Origin: Agromyces sp. Marseille-P2726
GTDB taxonomy: Bacteria; Actinomycetota; Actinomycetes; Actinomycetales; Microbacteriaceae
Assembly: GCF_902809835.1 (NCBI RefSeq)
Contig: NZ_CADDWM010000009.1
Coordinates: 1-64,000, forward strand
DNA length: 64,000 bases
Direction of reading: 5' to 3'
The notes under the pieces were generated by a model. That model was not told the origin of the DNA. It made no database searches and was given only the letters and a program-made list of their open reading frames with translations. Shown here piece after piece: positions 1 through 8,722 of the stretch. Position 1 is the stretch's first letter; each line of letters starts with the position of its first letter. Position numbers and translations under genes: made by a program.

Positions 1-126
1 CCATCGTGCGTATGTGTCCTTCCGTGAGATTCCTAGACAGTTCTCACCGACCATCGCACGATGGCTCACCACGTCAAAGACGTGACACTCAACACCGAGA
101 ACTACACCACCACAAGGGACGCCACC

Positions 127-413
127 CCGTTCGTCCTCGAAGTGGGGGTGACCCCGCGATGCGTGCGACGGTGCTCGAGCGTAGTCAGGACGCCGCGCTG
201 CGCCGCCACTTGCGGGCCCCGATGCGTGCGATTCGGTCCGTTGGGGCGCACTCGCCACCGTTCGTCCTTGGGTGACACGCCCTGCGGGTCACGGTGCGCG
301 AGCGGTAGGTAAGACGCCGGACCGCGCCGCCAATTGCGGGGTGCGATGCGTGCGTTGGCTCGCACTCGTGACCGTTCGTCGTTGAAGTGGGGCTGACCCC
401 GCGATGCGTGCGA
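127..413. repeat. imperfect repeat cluster upstream of parA
   Basis: A 42-bp sequence at 127-168 recurs at 372-413 with three mismatches. An 11-bp core, CGATGCGTGCG, occurs four times (157-167, 220-230, 344-354, 402-412). Blocks starting near 190 and 312 also resemble each other at a spacing of about 122 bp. Function is unknown; degenerated tandem duplications next to the centromere sites are the simplest reading. Confidence 0.6.
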
Positions 414-464
414 TTCGTTCGGTCGGGCGCGCTCGCCGACGATTGACACGGAGCGCCGCAGCAT

Positions 465-478
465 GTTTCACGTGAAAC
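465..478. other. parS site 1
   Basis: Perfect GTTTCACGTGAAAC, the 14-bp core of the bacterial chromosomal parS palindrome bound by ParB. It lies in the gene-free region upstream of parA and is the outermost of six perfect copies. Confidence 0.9.
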
Positions 479-668
479 CCGCCCTCCCGACGGAGTCGTA
501 GCGCCCGGCCGGTGTGCCTGTAGCTGGAACCAGGTCATCGGCTCCCGGAGGCGCAGCGAGCGGAAGGGTAAGACGGCGGGTTGCGGCGCGAGTCGTTGGC
601 CACCCATCCCCTAAGCGAGTTGCTGTTGAGCGCCGTTGCCGACGATCGACAACGGCGTCGCCCAGGGT

Positions 669-682
669 GTTTCACGTGAAAC
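669..682. other. parS site 2
   Basis: Perfect GTTTCACGTGAAAC palindrome, about 200 bp from site 1 and outside any credible gene. Confidence 0.9.
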
Positions 683-1243
683 GCTCGCGCGGCGGGGCGC
701 GGCTCTGTGCTCGGCGAGGACGCGGTGAAGCGGGGGCTGAGAGGGCCCACGGCCCAAGGACGGTGAGTGCAGGTCAAACGTTGGGTAGCGGAGCGAGTCG
801 TGGGCCACGCATGGGTTCGCGGTAACTGGGTTGAGAAGGCAATACCCAGCCTGGCGCCGCCCTGTCGGTGCGCGGTGGAGACGGACGGCCGACTTTGCTG
901 AGGAGGTGATACCCCAGCGTTGTCCCGCACGACGTCGAAGCGGCGGGCGGCATGGAGCCGCTCGCCTGGCGCGGTGAGTGTATGTGGTTGGACCACCACC
1001 GCCGCTTGACGATGCGAGGTTGAGCTGGACGCCCCTACGCGGTCGCGCAGCACGTGAGCAGCCCGAACGTGCGCCGTCATGGCGGCCAGTACCTTCACGG
1101 CGGCAATGGCCACCTTGGCTCGGGGGGTCGTGGAGGATCGCAGCGTCGGCAAGACCGCCGGTGGTGTCTTTCGGCCCTGCACTACTGGCGCAGCGCTGTC
1201 GTGGGAACTGAGTACCGCTGCGCGTGGAGTGTGGCCGTGGCCC

Positions 1244-1257
1244 GTTTCACGTGAAAC
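1244..1257. other. parS site 3
   Basis: Perfect GTTTCACGTGAAAC palindrome about 400 bp before the chosen parA start. It is in the same frame as parA (would read V-S-R-E-T), which leaves open a more distal parA start, but codon bias argues it is intergenic. Confidence 0.9.
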
Positions 1258-1651
1258 GGCAGCGGCATGGTGCGAAACGGACACGCGGTTGGAATGCGCA
1301 ACCGCAGGCATACCAGCGTTCAGCATCAAGCGCAGGGTGGCTCGTGCTTCTCGTCGGTCCCGGCGGGCTGGACCTGGACCGTTATCCCGGGCCGGATCGG
1401 GGGGTGCTCGCACCTTGGCGACCTCGCACACGTGTGCGATCGGATTTGACGTCTGCATCGGGTGGTTCGGTGAGCGCTCCCCGTCGTGGCGACGCATAGA
1501 CCTCCTCAACACGGCGGGGCCGTGTCCCTCATTCGACGGAACGCGCCTCAGCGTGATCGAGCAGACGGCGGTCGCCGTTAGGCTTGATCTGCGCCTCGGG
1601 CAGGCGGGCGTCTCGTCGCCCGAACGTGGTTGCGAGATTGGAGTAATCGGC

Positions 1652-3751
1652 ATGGCACAGGGCGGAGGACGCGGATGGTTCCATCGCAGGCGTACCCCGC
1701 ACCAACCTGAACCGGCCCCGAGGGCCGCAACGCCGCCGGCATCTCCGTCCGCAGCCCCAGATGTCGACATTCCCGCTGATGGGTCGGCCCAACCTTCCTC
1801 CCCGCAGGTCCCCCCGCCGCCGCTCGCCGAGGGCCGAGTCGACCCAGCGCTTTCGGCCACGACAGGGGCGGCGTCGCACCCGACGGCCATCGCGGCCAGC
1901 CAGCTCGATCCGCCGGCAGGAGTCCCCTCGCCGACCGGGATCGGGGCATCCCAGAACCGAGACACCTCATCGGAATCGCTCGGGCCGGCGATCGATGACC
2001 GGCCCGTCCGCGGCCCGATACAACCGCAGGAACCCGCTCCTGCCGCTGACCCGAGTCGGCCGTACGCTGACGCGGCCGGCCGTCAGCCATCGACGCGCAT
2101 CGATTGGGACGCCGAGACGGCGGCCGCGCTGACCGGAGAGGTCGAGCCGCTCCGATCGATGCCCACGACACCTCCGCCTCCCGACGCGTTGCTGGAGGAC
2201 CTCATCCGCGAGATCGTCGGTGGTTCCGCTGAGCACGCCCCCGGCGACATCCAAGCGAGCGACCAGCGCGCTGCAACGCCGCGAGCACCCGTTGCCGAGG
2301 CGGAGGAGACAGGTGCCGACCCGGTGGGGGCGCCTCCCCCAGCCATCACGTCGGCCACCACGCCGCCCGAAACCAACGGGTCCGGTCGCTCCCCATCGCT
2401 GGCTTCCGAAACCCCGGACGTGTCCATTGAAGTTGGTGGACTGGAGAACACACCCGGTCGACCCCAACTGGAGACGTCCACGTTCGCCGGTGCCCGCCTG
2501 ACCGATGGGGTGCACGCGACTCCGTCACCGTCCAGAGACACCGGCTCGCCATCTCGGGATGTTCCGGCAGCATCGGAGATGACCCCCTACCCCGCGGCGC
2601 CGGGCCTCTCGGTTGATGTTTCACGTGAAACGCAGCCTGGTCGACTGACCGATTCGGAGGGAGTGCCGTCCTTCGTCGTTTCACGTGAAACTGCGACGAC
2701 GGATGTGACCGCGACGTCAGCCTCCGTCATGGACGGGACCGCCACTGCTCCGCAACCGCCTTCCGATCTCCTATCACCTGAAACGACCGCCCTAGCAGCA
2801 CACCCCAATCATCTTGCCGGTACACCGGAAACCCCGGCGCAAGCATCTTCAGACGCCGTTTCACGTGAAACGACCACCGACCACGGAGGAACTCCCCTGG
2901 CTGACGAACTCGCTGATGAGACGCGACGACGGATCGCCCTCGAAGAGACGCGCCTCCCACTTCCGCCCGAGACGCGTGTGCTCACGATCTCGAACCAGAA
3001 GGGCGGTGTGGGCAAGACCACCACGGCAGTGAACCTCGCGGCCGCGCTTGCCCGCGCCGGCGCGCGGGTGCTCGTGATCGATCTCGATCCGCAGGGCAAC
3101 GCGTCGACCGCGCTCGGTGTCGAGCACCGGTCCGATCAACAGAGCGTTTACGAGGTGCTTGTCTCCGATCTCCCGCTCGCCGAGGTGATCCGGCCGTCTA
3201 CTGAGCACGAAGCGCTCGACTGCGTCCCAGCGACGATCCACCTCGCAGGCGCGGAGATCGAGTTGGTGTCGCTGGTCGCTCGCGAGCAACGGCTCCGCCG
3301 CGCACTCAATGCGCACCTCGCCTCCATGGATGAGCCGTATCACTACGTGCTCATCGACTGCCCTCCGTCGCTCGGACTCCTCACGATCAACGCGTTCGTA
3401 GCTGCTCGGGAGGTGCTCATTCCCATACAGTGCGAGTACTACGCGCTCGAGGGCCTCTCCCAACTCCTCAGCAACATCGAGCTCATCGAGAAGCACCTCA
3501 ATGCCGATCTCAGGCTGTCGACGATCCTTCTCACGATGTACGACTCGCGCACCAACTTGGCGCAACAGGTGGCCCAAGAGGTGCGCAACCACTTCCCCAC
3601 CCAGACCCTCGACACGATCATCCCGAGGTCGGTTCGCGTGTCCGAAGCCCCCAGTTACGGACAGAGCGTGATCACGTATGACTACGCGTCGAGCGGGTCT
3701 CTTTCATATCGAGAAGCCGCCGCCGAGATCGCTCGGCGCGGTGCTGCATAA
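1652..3751 (+). CDS. parA: ParA chromosome-partitioning ATPase with long disordered N-terminal extension
   Basis: A Walker-type ATPase that with ParB and parS segregates the origin region. The conserved part occupies roughly residues 415-699: deviant Walker A KGGVGKTT (about 450), the IDLDPQGN segment, and Walker B VLIDCPPSLG. A normal actinobacterial ParA is about 290-300 residues and starts near the segment LADELADETRRR. Here an open frame with strong GC3 bias continues upstream for about 410 residues rich in Pro, Ala, Thr, Ser and acidic residues, probably disordered. I chose ATG 1652 because GGAG lies 8 nt upstream and coding bias begins there. Alternatives are ATG 2729 and a CTG at 2897 preceded by GGAGG. 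Three perfect parS sites sit inside the extension's coding sequence. parB follows 19 nt downstream. Confidence 0.85.
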   Translation: MAQGGGRGWFHRRRTPHQPEPAPRAATPPASPSAAPDVDIPADGSAQPSSPQVPPPPLAEGRVDPALSATTGAASHPTAIAASQLDPPAGVPSPTGIGASQNRDTSSESLGPAIDDRPVRGPIQPQEPAPAADPSRPYADAAGRQPSTRIDWDAETAAALTGEVEPLRSMPTTPPPPDALLEDLIREIVGGSAEHAPGDIQASDQRAATPRAPVAEAEETGADPVGAPPPAITSATTPPETNGSGRSPSLASETPDVSIEVGGLENTPGRPQLETSTFAGARLTDGVHATPSPSRDTGSPSRDVPAASEMTPYPAAPGLSVDVSRETQPGRLTDSEGVPSFVVSRETATTDVTATSASVMDGTATAPQPPSDLLSPETTALAAHPNHLAGTPETPAQASSDAVSRETTTDHGGTPLADELADETRRRIALEETRLPLPPETRVLTISNQKGGVGKTTTAVNLAAALARAGARVLVIDLDPQGNASTALGVEHRSDQQSVYEVLVSDLPLAEVIRPSTEHEALDCVPATIHLAGAEIELVSLVAREQRLRRALNAHLASMDEPYHYVLIDCPPSLGLLTINAFVAAREVLIPIQCEYYALEGLSQLLSNIELIEKHLNADLRLSTILLTMYDSRTNLAQQVAQEVRNHFPTQTLDTIIPRSVRVSEAPSYGQSVITYDYASSGSLSYREAAAEIARRGAA
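2618..2631. other. parS site 4, inside parA
   Basis: Perfect GTTTCACGTGAAAC within the coding sequence of the ParA extension, read as V-S-R-E-T. Confidence 0.9.
2678..2691. other. parS site 5, inside parA
   Basis: Perfect GTTTCACGTGAAAC, exactly 60 bp from site 4 and in the same reading frame (V-S-R-E-T). Confidence 0.9.
2771..2784. other. degenerate parS-like sequence
   Basis: CTATCACCTGAAAC matches the parS core at 11 of 14 positions. It lies between sites 5 and 6, in the parA frame (L-S-P-E-T). It may be a decayed site or chance; ParB binding would be weak if any. Confidence 0.35.
2858..2871. other. parS site 6, inside parA
   Basis: Perfect GTTTCACGTGAAAC, again encoding V-S-R-E-T, immediately before the conserved ParA domain begins. 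Confidence 0.9.
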
Positions 3752-3770
3752 GCCCGAGGAGTCGGAATAG

Positions 3771-4754
3771 ATGGCAACAAAACGAACCGGACTCGGCCGA
3801 GGGATCGGCGCGCTGATTCCGAGCGGTGACGACGGGACCCGATCCGCTCGTCCGGTCGACGTGTTCTTCCCCGACGCGGAGTCGACTCCGGCGACGGCGA
3901 TCGCCGCCGTGGAGCATGCGGCAGCAGCGGAGGGCCTGCTTACGGTTCCCGGCGCGCACCTCGCGCATCTCGACCCCGACACCATCGTTCCGAATGCTCA
4001 GCAGCCCCGGACCGTTTTCGACCCCGACGATCTCGCGGAACTGATCCACAGCATCAAGGAGTTCGGCGTTCTGCAGCCGATCGTCGTGCGACCACACCCT
4101 GATTTGCTGGGGAAGTTCGAGCTGGTCATGGGTGAGCGGCGGCTCCGGGCCACGAAGGCGGCGGGGCTCGCCACCATTCCGGCCGTGATCAAGGACACGG
4201 CGAACGACGCGATGCTTCGCGACGCGCTCCTCGAGAACCTGCACCGGTCACAACTGAATCCTCTCGAGGAGGCATCCGCGTACCAGCAACTCCTCGCAGA
4301 TTTCGGTATCACGCAGGAGGAACTCGCCAGCCGAATCGGGCGATCGCGGCCCCAGATCTCCAATACGCTCCGGCTGCTGAAGCTTCCCGAGCCCGTGCAG
4401 CTCCGCGTCGCCGCGGGAGTCCTGAGCGCGGGACACGCTCGCGCGATCCTCGCCGTCGGTGATGATCCCGAGCGCATGCAGCAGTTCGCTGACAGGATCG
4501 TCAACGAGGAACTGTCGGTCCGGGCGGCGGAGGCCCTGGCCACGGCGGATCCGAAGCCCGCGCGGGCGAAGCCTGCGGCCGGGAAGCGTCAGGATTTCCT
4601 CGACGACTTGGCGGCAAGGCTTGGCGATCGTTTGAACACTCGGGTCCGCATCTCCCTCGGGGCGCGCAAAGGCCAGATCAGCATCGATTTCGCCACGGTC
4701 CAGGACCTTCGTCGGATCCTCACGGACCTCGGCGAAGAGCTCGAAGGCGTGTGA
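3771..4754 (+). CDS. parB: ParB centromere-binding CTPase
   Basis: Binds parS, loads as a CTP-dependent sliding clamp and stimulates ParA. The 327-residue protein starts with the typical MATKRTGLGRGIGALIP. It carries the CTP-binding motif GERRLRA (about 121-127), the ENLHRSQLNPLEEASAYQ segment, a helix-turn-helix (about 175-205, including RSRPQISNTLRLLKLP), an Ala/Lys linker, and a C-terminal dimerisation domain (about 275-327). It lies 19 nt behind parA and is probably cotranscribed with it. The next gene, ddl-like, is convergent. Confidence 0.97.
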   Translation: MATKRTGLGRGIGALIPSGDDGTRSARPVDVFFPDAESTPATAIAAVEHAAAAEGLLTVPGAHLAHLDPDTIVPNAQQPRTVFDPDDLAELIHSIKEFGVLQPIVVRPHPDLLGKFELVMGERRLRATKAAGLATIPAVIKDTANDAMLRDALLENLHRSQLNPLEEASAYQQLLADFGITQEELASRIGRSRPQISNTLRLLKLPEPVQLRVAAGVLSAGHARAILAVGDDPERMQQFADRIVNEELSVRAAEALATADPKPARAKPAAGKRQDFLDDLAARLGDRLNTRVRISLGARKGQISIDFATVQDLRRILTDLGEELEGV

Positions 4755-4832
4755 GGTCAGAGCCTCTCCCCTCGTGAGAAGGAAAACGCGTTGGGGCATC
4801 GTCGTGATGACGACTCGAGCAGAGCGAACCGG

Positions 4833-5792
4833 CTAGGCACCACGTGCAACGGCGGCGCGCACGAGGGAGTCGTACACGGCGGCGGTATCCGTGCCCGATG
4901 CTTCGATCGCGAGCGGCACCGACGACGTCTCCGTCAGTCCGGGGATCACGTTCGCCTCGAGGAACCAGGGCGTCCCCGCATCGTCGACCATGAAGTCGAC
5001 CCGGGAGAGGTCTCGGAGTCCGAGGGTGCGATGCGCGAGGGTCGCGGCATCCGACACTGCATCGATCGTGGCATCGTCGAGGCGGGACGGCGCATAGAAC
5101 GTCGTCTCGCCGGCCGTGTAGCGCGCCTCGAAGCTGTAGATGCCCCTGTTGGGCTCGATCTCGACGGGCGTCAGTGCGCGAGGCCCGTCACCCGCGTCCA
5201 CCACCGCGACGGCGAGCTCGGTTCCCTTGATGCGACGCTCGACGACGGCGACCTCGGCATAGGTGAAGGCTTCGACCATTGCTCGAGGCAGGTCGTTCGG
5301 GTCTTGCACGATGGTGACGCCTTGGGCCGACCCTCCGGAACCCGGCTTCACCACGACATCACCCTCGAGCGCTTCACGGACGACTCCCAGCACGCTCGCC
5401 GCGCCGAGTTCGCGGAACGACTCGTGCGACAGCACGACCGACTCGGGCACGGCAACCCCGGCGCCCGCAACCAGCGAGCTCGCGACCGGTTTCGACCACG
5501 CCCGCCGCGCCGAGCTGCCGCTCGAACCGACAGTCGGCATGCCGACCGCCTCCAGGAGGTCGAGGAGCGAACCGTCCTCGCCGGAGGAGCCGTGCAGCGC
5601 GGGGAAGACGACGTCGGGGCGCTCGCTCGCGAGGAAGGGAAAGAGACCGGCGTCGGGGTCGCGAAGCACGACGCGGTGGCCGGCTTGGGTCAGCGAGTCG
5701 GCGACACGGCGGCCCGAACGAAGCGACACGTCACGCTCGTGTGAGATCCCGCCCGCCAGGACGACGACGAACAGGCCGCTCGAATCGCTCAT
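4833..5792 (-). CDS. D-alanine--D-alanine ligase family protein (ATP-grasp)
   Basis: Likely joins two D-alanines for peptidoglycan precursors in the cytoplasm. The 319-residue protein has the N-terminal VLAGGISHERDVSLRSG and HGSSGEDGSLL motifs, an ATP-grasp lysine region VVVKPGSGGSAQGV, and the metal/substrate end DFMVDDAG..FLEANVIPGLTETSSVP. The last motif departs from the usual E-x-N-T-x-P-G-M-T form (V-I for T-L), so a paralogue with a different acceptor specificity is possible. ATG 5792 is preceded by AGAGGAGAA. It lies 16 nt behind the aminotransferase, suggesting one operon. Confidence 0.8.
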   Translation of the reverse strand: MSDSSGLFVVVLAGGISHERDVSLRSGRRVADSLTQAGHRVVLRDPDAGLFPFLASERPDVVFPALHGSSGEDGSLLDLLEAVGMPTVGSSGSSARRAWSKPVASSLVAGAGVAVPESVVLSHESFRELGAASVLGVVREALEGDVVVKPGSGGSAQGVTIVQDPNDLPRAMVEAFTYAEVAVVERRIKGTELAVAVVDAGDGPRALTPVEIEPNRGIYSFEARYTAGETTFYAPSRLDDATIDAVSDAATLAHRTLGLRDLSRVDFMVDDAGTPWFLEANVIPGLTETSSVPLAIEASGTDTAAVYDSLVRAAVARGA

Positions 5793-5808
5793 GATCAGGG
5801 GTTCTCCT

Positions 5809-7131
5809 CTACTTGAGGTCGGTTGGCGGGGCGGAGTCGAATCCGGGGGTGGGCGGAAGCTGGAGGGTGCCGGTACCTGCGAAGGTATCCAGGAGGTCGA
5901 GTTCGCCGTTCACGACGGTGGCGAGACGCCGGATGCCCACCCGGATGGCATCGGGCGTCGGATAGCAGAACGACAGGCGCATGGCATGTCGCCCGCGACC
6001 ATCGGCGAAGAACGCGGTACCGGGGGTGTAGGCGACGAGTTCGCGCACGGCCCGAGGAAGCATCTGCTTCGAATCGAGCATGTCGGGCATGGTCACCCAG
6101 ACGTAGAAGCCGCCGTTCGGGTTGGTCCAGCTCAGTTGGGGAAGGTGCTCGCCCAACGCCTCGATCATCGCGTCCTTGCGTTCGCGATAGACGCCGCGGA
6201 AGGTGTCGATCTGGCCACGCCAGTCGGCGTTGGAGAGGTACTCCGCGACGACGAGCTGGCTGAATGAACTGGGTGAGAGGATCGCGGATTCGGCTGCCAG
6301 GATGAGCTTCTCGCGGATGGCGTGCGGGGCCAGGGCCCAGCCGACCCGGAATCCGGGGGCGAGGGTCTTCGAGAAGGATCCAAGGTAGATCACGTGCTCC
6401 TCGTCGAGCGATCGCAGCGCGGGCGGCGCGGGCTCATCGAAGTGGAGCAGGCCGTACGGGTTGTCTTCGAGGACCAGGATCTCGTTCTGCCGGCAGATTT
6501 CGAGGATCTCGGGGCGCCGGGATGCGGCCAACGTCACGCCGGCCGGGTTGTGGAAGTTCGGGATCGTATAGAGGAACTTGATCCGCCGCCCTTGGCCACG
6601 GAGGTGGGCGATCGTTTCCCGAAGGGCATCGGGAATGAGGCCGTCCTCGTCCATCGCGACGTGCACGACGCTCGCCTGGTACGAGCGGAACACTCCGAGG
6701 GCACCGACGTAGCTCGGCGATTCCGCGAGGATGACGTCGCCCGGGTCGATGAACAGCTTGGCGACGAGGTCGAGAGCCTGCTGCGATCCAGTCGCGGTGA
6801 CCACATCGTCGACCGAGCCGCGGATGCCCTCGAGCGACATGACGTCGAGAATGTGCTCGCGGAGCGCGGGGATCCCCTGTCCGGAGCCGTACTGCAGCGC
6901 GGTCGGGCCCTGCGTGCGCATGACCCGTTCCATCGAGGAGACGATGAGCTCCTCGGGAAGCGCCGACACGAACGGCATGCCGCCCGCGAGGGAGACGACC
7001 TCGGGTCTGGAGGCGACCGCGAAGAGCGCGCGGACTTCGGAGGCAGCGAGCCCCGCGGCTCGCTCGGCGTAGTTCGAGTACCAGGGGTCGAGATTGTTGC
7101 CGGTCCGCCGGGGGACGCCGTCAGAGGTCAC
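5809..7131 (-). CDS. PLP-dependent aminotransferase (class I/II, 2-aminoadipate-type)
   Basis: A fold-type I aminotransferase of 440 residues, resembling the LysN/MocR catalytic-domain family without a DNA-binding domain. Visible motifs are SLAGGMPFVSALPEE near the N-terminus, YTIPNFHNPAGVTLA, ILVLEDNPYGLLHF, and the Schiff-base lysine in GSFSKTLAPGFRVGW (about residue 255). Substrate cannot be read from sequence. It precedes the ddl-like gene by 16 nt, in a conserved Microbacteriaceae neighbourhood next to parB, so a link to cell-wall amino acid supply is possible but is inference. Confidence 0.85.
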   Translation of the reverse strand: MTSDGVPRRTGNNLDPWYSNYAERAAGLAASEVRALFAVASRPEVVSLAGGMPFVSALPEELIVSSMERVMRTQGPTALQYGSGQGIPALREHILDVMSLEGIRGSVDDVVTATGSQQALDLVAKLFIDPGDVILAESPSYVGALGVFRSYQASVVHVAMDEDGLIPDALRETIAHLRGQGRRIKFLYTIPNFHNPAGVTLAASRRPEILEICRQNEILVLEDNPYGLLHFDEPAPPALRSLDEEHVIYLGSFSKTLAPGFRVGWALAPHAIREKLILAAESAILSPSSFSQLVVAEYLSNADWRGQIDTFRGVYRERKDAMIEALGEHLPQLSWTNPNGGFYVWVTMPDMLDSKQMLPRAVRELVAYTPGTAFFADGRGRHAMRLSFCYPTPDAIRVGIRRLATVVNGELDLLDTFAGTGTLQLPPTPGFDSAPPTDLK

Positions 7132-7184
7132 GTCGCTTCCGTTTCTGCTCGAAGTTCAATGCTAGTTGTGCGTCGGTACGCGAA

Positions 7185-7213
7185 AGACCCGCCCGGTGGC
7201 ACCGGACGGGTCT
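7185..7213 (-). terminator. terminator-like hairpin after trxA
   Basis: On the minus strand the sequence forms a 13-bp stem (AGACCCGTCCGGT / ACCGGGCGGGTCT, with one G-U pair) around a 3-nt loop, ending TTTCG. It sits about 20 nt beyond the trxA stop codon and before the minus-strand aminotransferase, as expected for a transcription terminator. Confidence 0.75.
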
Positions 7214-7233
7214 CGAGTTGGTGAGGCGGCCGG

Positions 7234-7557
7234 CTACGAGATGTAGGCGGCGAGGTCGGCCTCGAGCGCGGGCTTGGGCTTCGCGCCGATGACGGTCTTG
7301 ACGACCTCGCCCTTCTCGAACACCTTGAACGCGGGAATCGCGGTGATCTGGTACTTCATCGCGAGCTGCGGGTTCTCATCGACGTTCAGCTTGACGATGT
7401 CGAGCTTGTCTGAGTGCTCGGTCGCGATCTGGTCGAGGATCGGGCTCACCATGCGGCACGGACCGCACCACTCTGCCCAGAAGTCGACGAGAACAGCCTT
7501 GTCGTTCTTGAGGACCTCCTGCTCGAAGGTGGCCTCGGTCACTGCACGTGCAGTCAT
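7234..7557 (-). CDS. trxA: thioredoxin
   Basis: Cytoplasmic disulfide reductase of 107 residues with the classic active site WCGPC (Cys31 and Cys34) and the cis-proline region TAIPAF. It is reduced by the TrxB encoded just upstream. ATG 7557 is preceded by AAAGGAGAAAACGCT, a strong ribosome binding site. The gap to trxB is 51 nt, so the two form an operon, closed by the hairpin at 7185-7213. Confidence 0.97.
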   Translation of the reverse strand: MTARAVTEATFEQEVLKNDKAVLVDFWAEWCGPCRMVSPILDQIATEHSDKLDIVKLNVDENPQLAMKYQITAIPAFKVFEKGEVVKTVIGAKPKPALEADLAAYIS

Positions 7558-7608
7558 AGCGTTTTCTCCTTTGGTGAAGCGGATGCCGCGGACGACGGCC
7601 CGGCGTCG

Positions 7609-8616
7609 TCAGCGCGTCTGGGCGAAGTTCTCGACAGCGGTGACCTCTTCGATCGCCTCCGCCTTGATCTCGGCGATCTCGGGTGAGGGCGAGTCTTCGA
7701 GGGCGGCCAGGTAGTGCTCGGCGTCGAGTGCGGCGACGGTGCCCGAGCCGGCGGCGGTCACGGCCTGCCGGTAGAAGGGGTCGATCACGTCACCCGCGGC
7801 GAACACGCCGGGAACCGAGGTGCGCGACGAGCGACCCTCGACGTGAATGGTTCCCTCGCGGGTGAGCTGGAGCTTGCCGTGCACGAGGTGGGTGCGTGGG
7901 TCGTTGCCCACCGCGACGAACAGACCGTCGAGGTCGAGCGCTCGCAACTCTCCGGTGACGGTATCGCGGAGCGTCACCCCGGTCACCTGGTCGGTGCCGT
8001 GGATCTGCGTGACCTCGGCGTTCCAGATGAACTCGATCTTCGGGTTGTCGAAGGCTCGCTTCTGCATGATCTTCGATGCCCTGAGCGAGTCACGGCGGTG
8101 GATCACGTACACCTTGTCGGCGAACTTCGTGAGGAAGGTCGCCTCCTCCATGGCGGAGTCGCCGCCGCCCACGACCGCGATGGTCTTCTGCTTGAAGAAG
8201 AAGCCGTCGCAGGTGGCGCACCACGAGAGGCCATGGCCCGAGAGGATCTCCTCCTCGGGGAGACCGAGCTTGCGGTAGGCGGAACCGGTCGCGTAGATGA
8301 GCGCCTTGGCCTCGTGCACGTCGCCGCTCCCGAGCTTGACGCGCTTCACCGGGCCCTCGACGTCGAGTTCGACGACGTCGTCATAGACCACCTCGGTGCC
8401 GAATCGCTCGGCCTGGGCCTGCAGCTTGGCCATCAGGTCGGGACCCATGATGCCCTCGGGGAATCCGGGGAAGTTCTCGACCTCGGTGGTGTTCATCAGC
8501 TCGCCGCCGATCTCGACGGAGCTCGCGATGAGGAGCGGCTTCAACTCGGCGCGGGCGGCGTAGATGGCGGCGGTGAACCCGGCAGGGCCCGAACCGATGA
8601 TGATGATGTCGCGCAA
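7609..8616 (-). CDS. trxB: thioredoxin-disulfide reductase
   Basis: NADPH-dependent flavoprotein that reduces TrxA. The 335-residue protein has an N-terminal FAD-binding GSGPAGFTAAIYAARAE, redox motif CATCDG (about 135-140), NADPH-binding GGGDSAMEEA, and the second FAD motif GVFAAGDV. Its length is slightly above the usual 310-320 because of a short acidic C-terminal tail. It is followed by trxA. murJ lies 106 bp upstream on the same strand. Confidence 0.97.
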   Translation of the reverse strand: MRDIIIIGSGPAGFTAAIYAARAELKPLLIASSVEIGGELMNTTEVENFPGFPEGIMGPDLMAKLQAQAERFGTEVVYDDVVELDVEGPVKRVKLGSGDVHEAKALIYATGSAYRKLGLPEEEILSGHGLSWCATCDGFFFKQKTIAVVGGGDSAMEEATFLTKFADKVYVIHRRDSLRASKIMQKRAFDNPKIEFIWNAEVTQIHGTDQVTGVTLRDTVTGELRALDLDGLFVAVGNDPRTHLVHGKLQLTREGTIHVEGRSSRTSVPGVFAAGDVIDPFYRQAVTAAGSGTVAALDAEHYLAALEDSPSPEIAEIKAEAIEEVTAVENFAQTR

Positions 8617-8722
8617 ACCCGCTCCCGTCGTTGCTGGTGGATCTGAAGCATCCGTCGCAACGCATGCCTCGACGTGTTGAACACAGTCTAGGTGTCGGGT
8701 ATTCCGAGGCCGGGTGGGCCTT

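Larger units (their letters stand above)
1..1651. other. gene-free region upstream of parA
   Basis: I see no convincing gene here. Short ORFs on both strands lack recognisable motifs, have poor codon bias and overlap each other. The stretch holds three perfect parS sites (465, 669, 1244) and imperfect repeats between about 127 and 413. In related actinobacteria rsmG normally precedes parA; it is not visible here and may lie upstream of the window. The region probably serves as centromere sequence. An open frame continuous with parA extends up to 1079, but its third-codon-position GC falls off upstream of 1652. Confidence 0.6.

Noticed and set aside
535..1965. 476-residue minus-strand open frame across the parA upstream region
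   Set aside because: No motifs, poor codon bias, and it crosses three repeats/parS sites and the parA start.
4791..5744. 317-residue plus-strand open frame over the ddl-like gene
   Set aside because: Antisense shadow; the minus-strand frame has clear ATP-grasp motifs.
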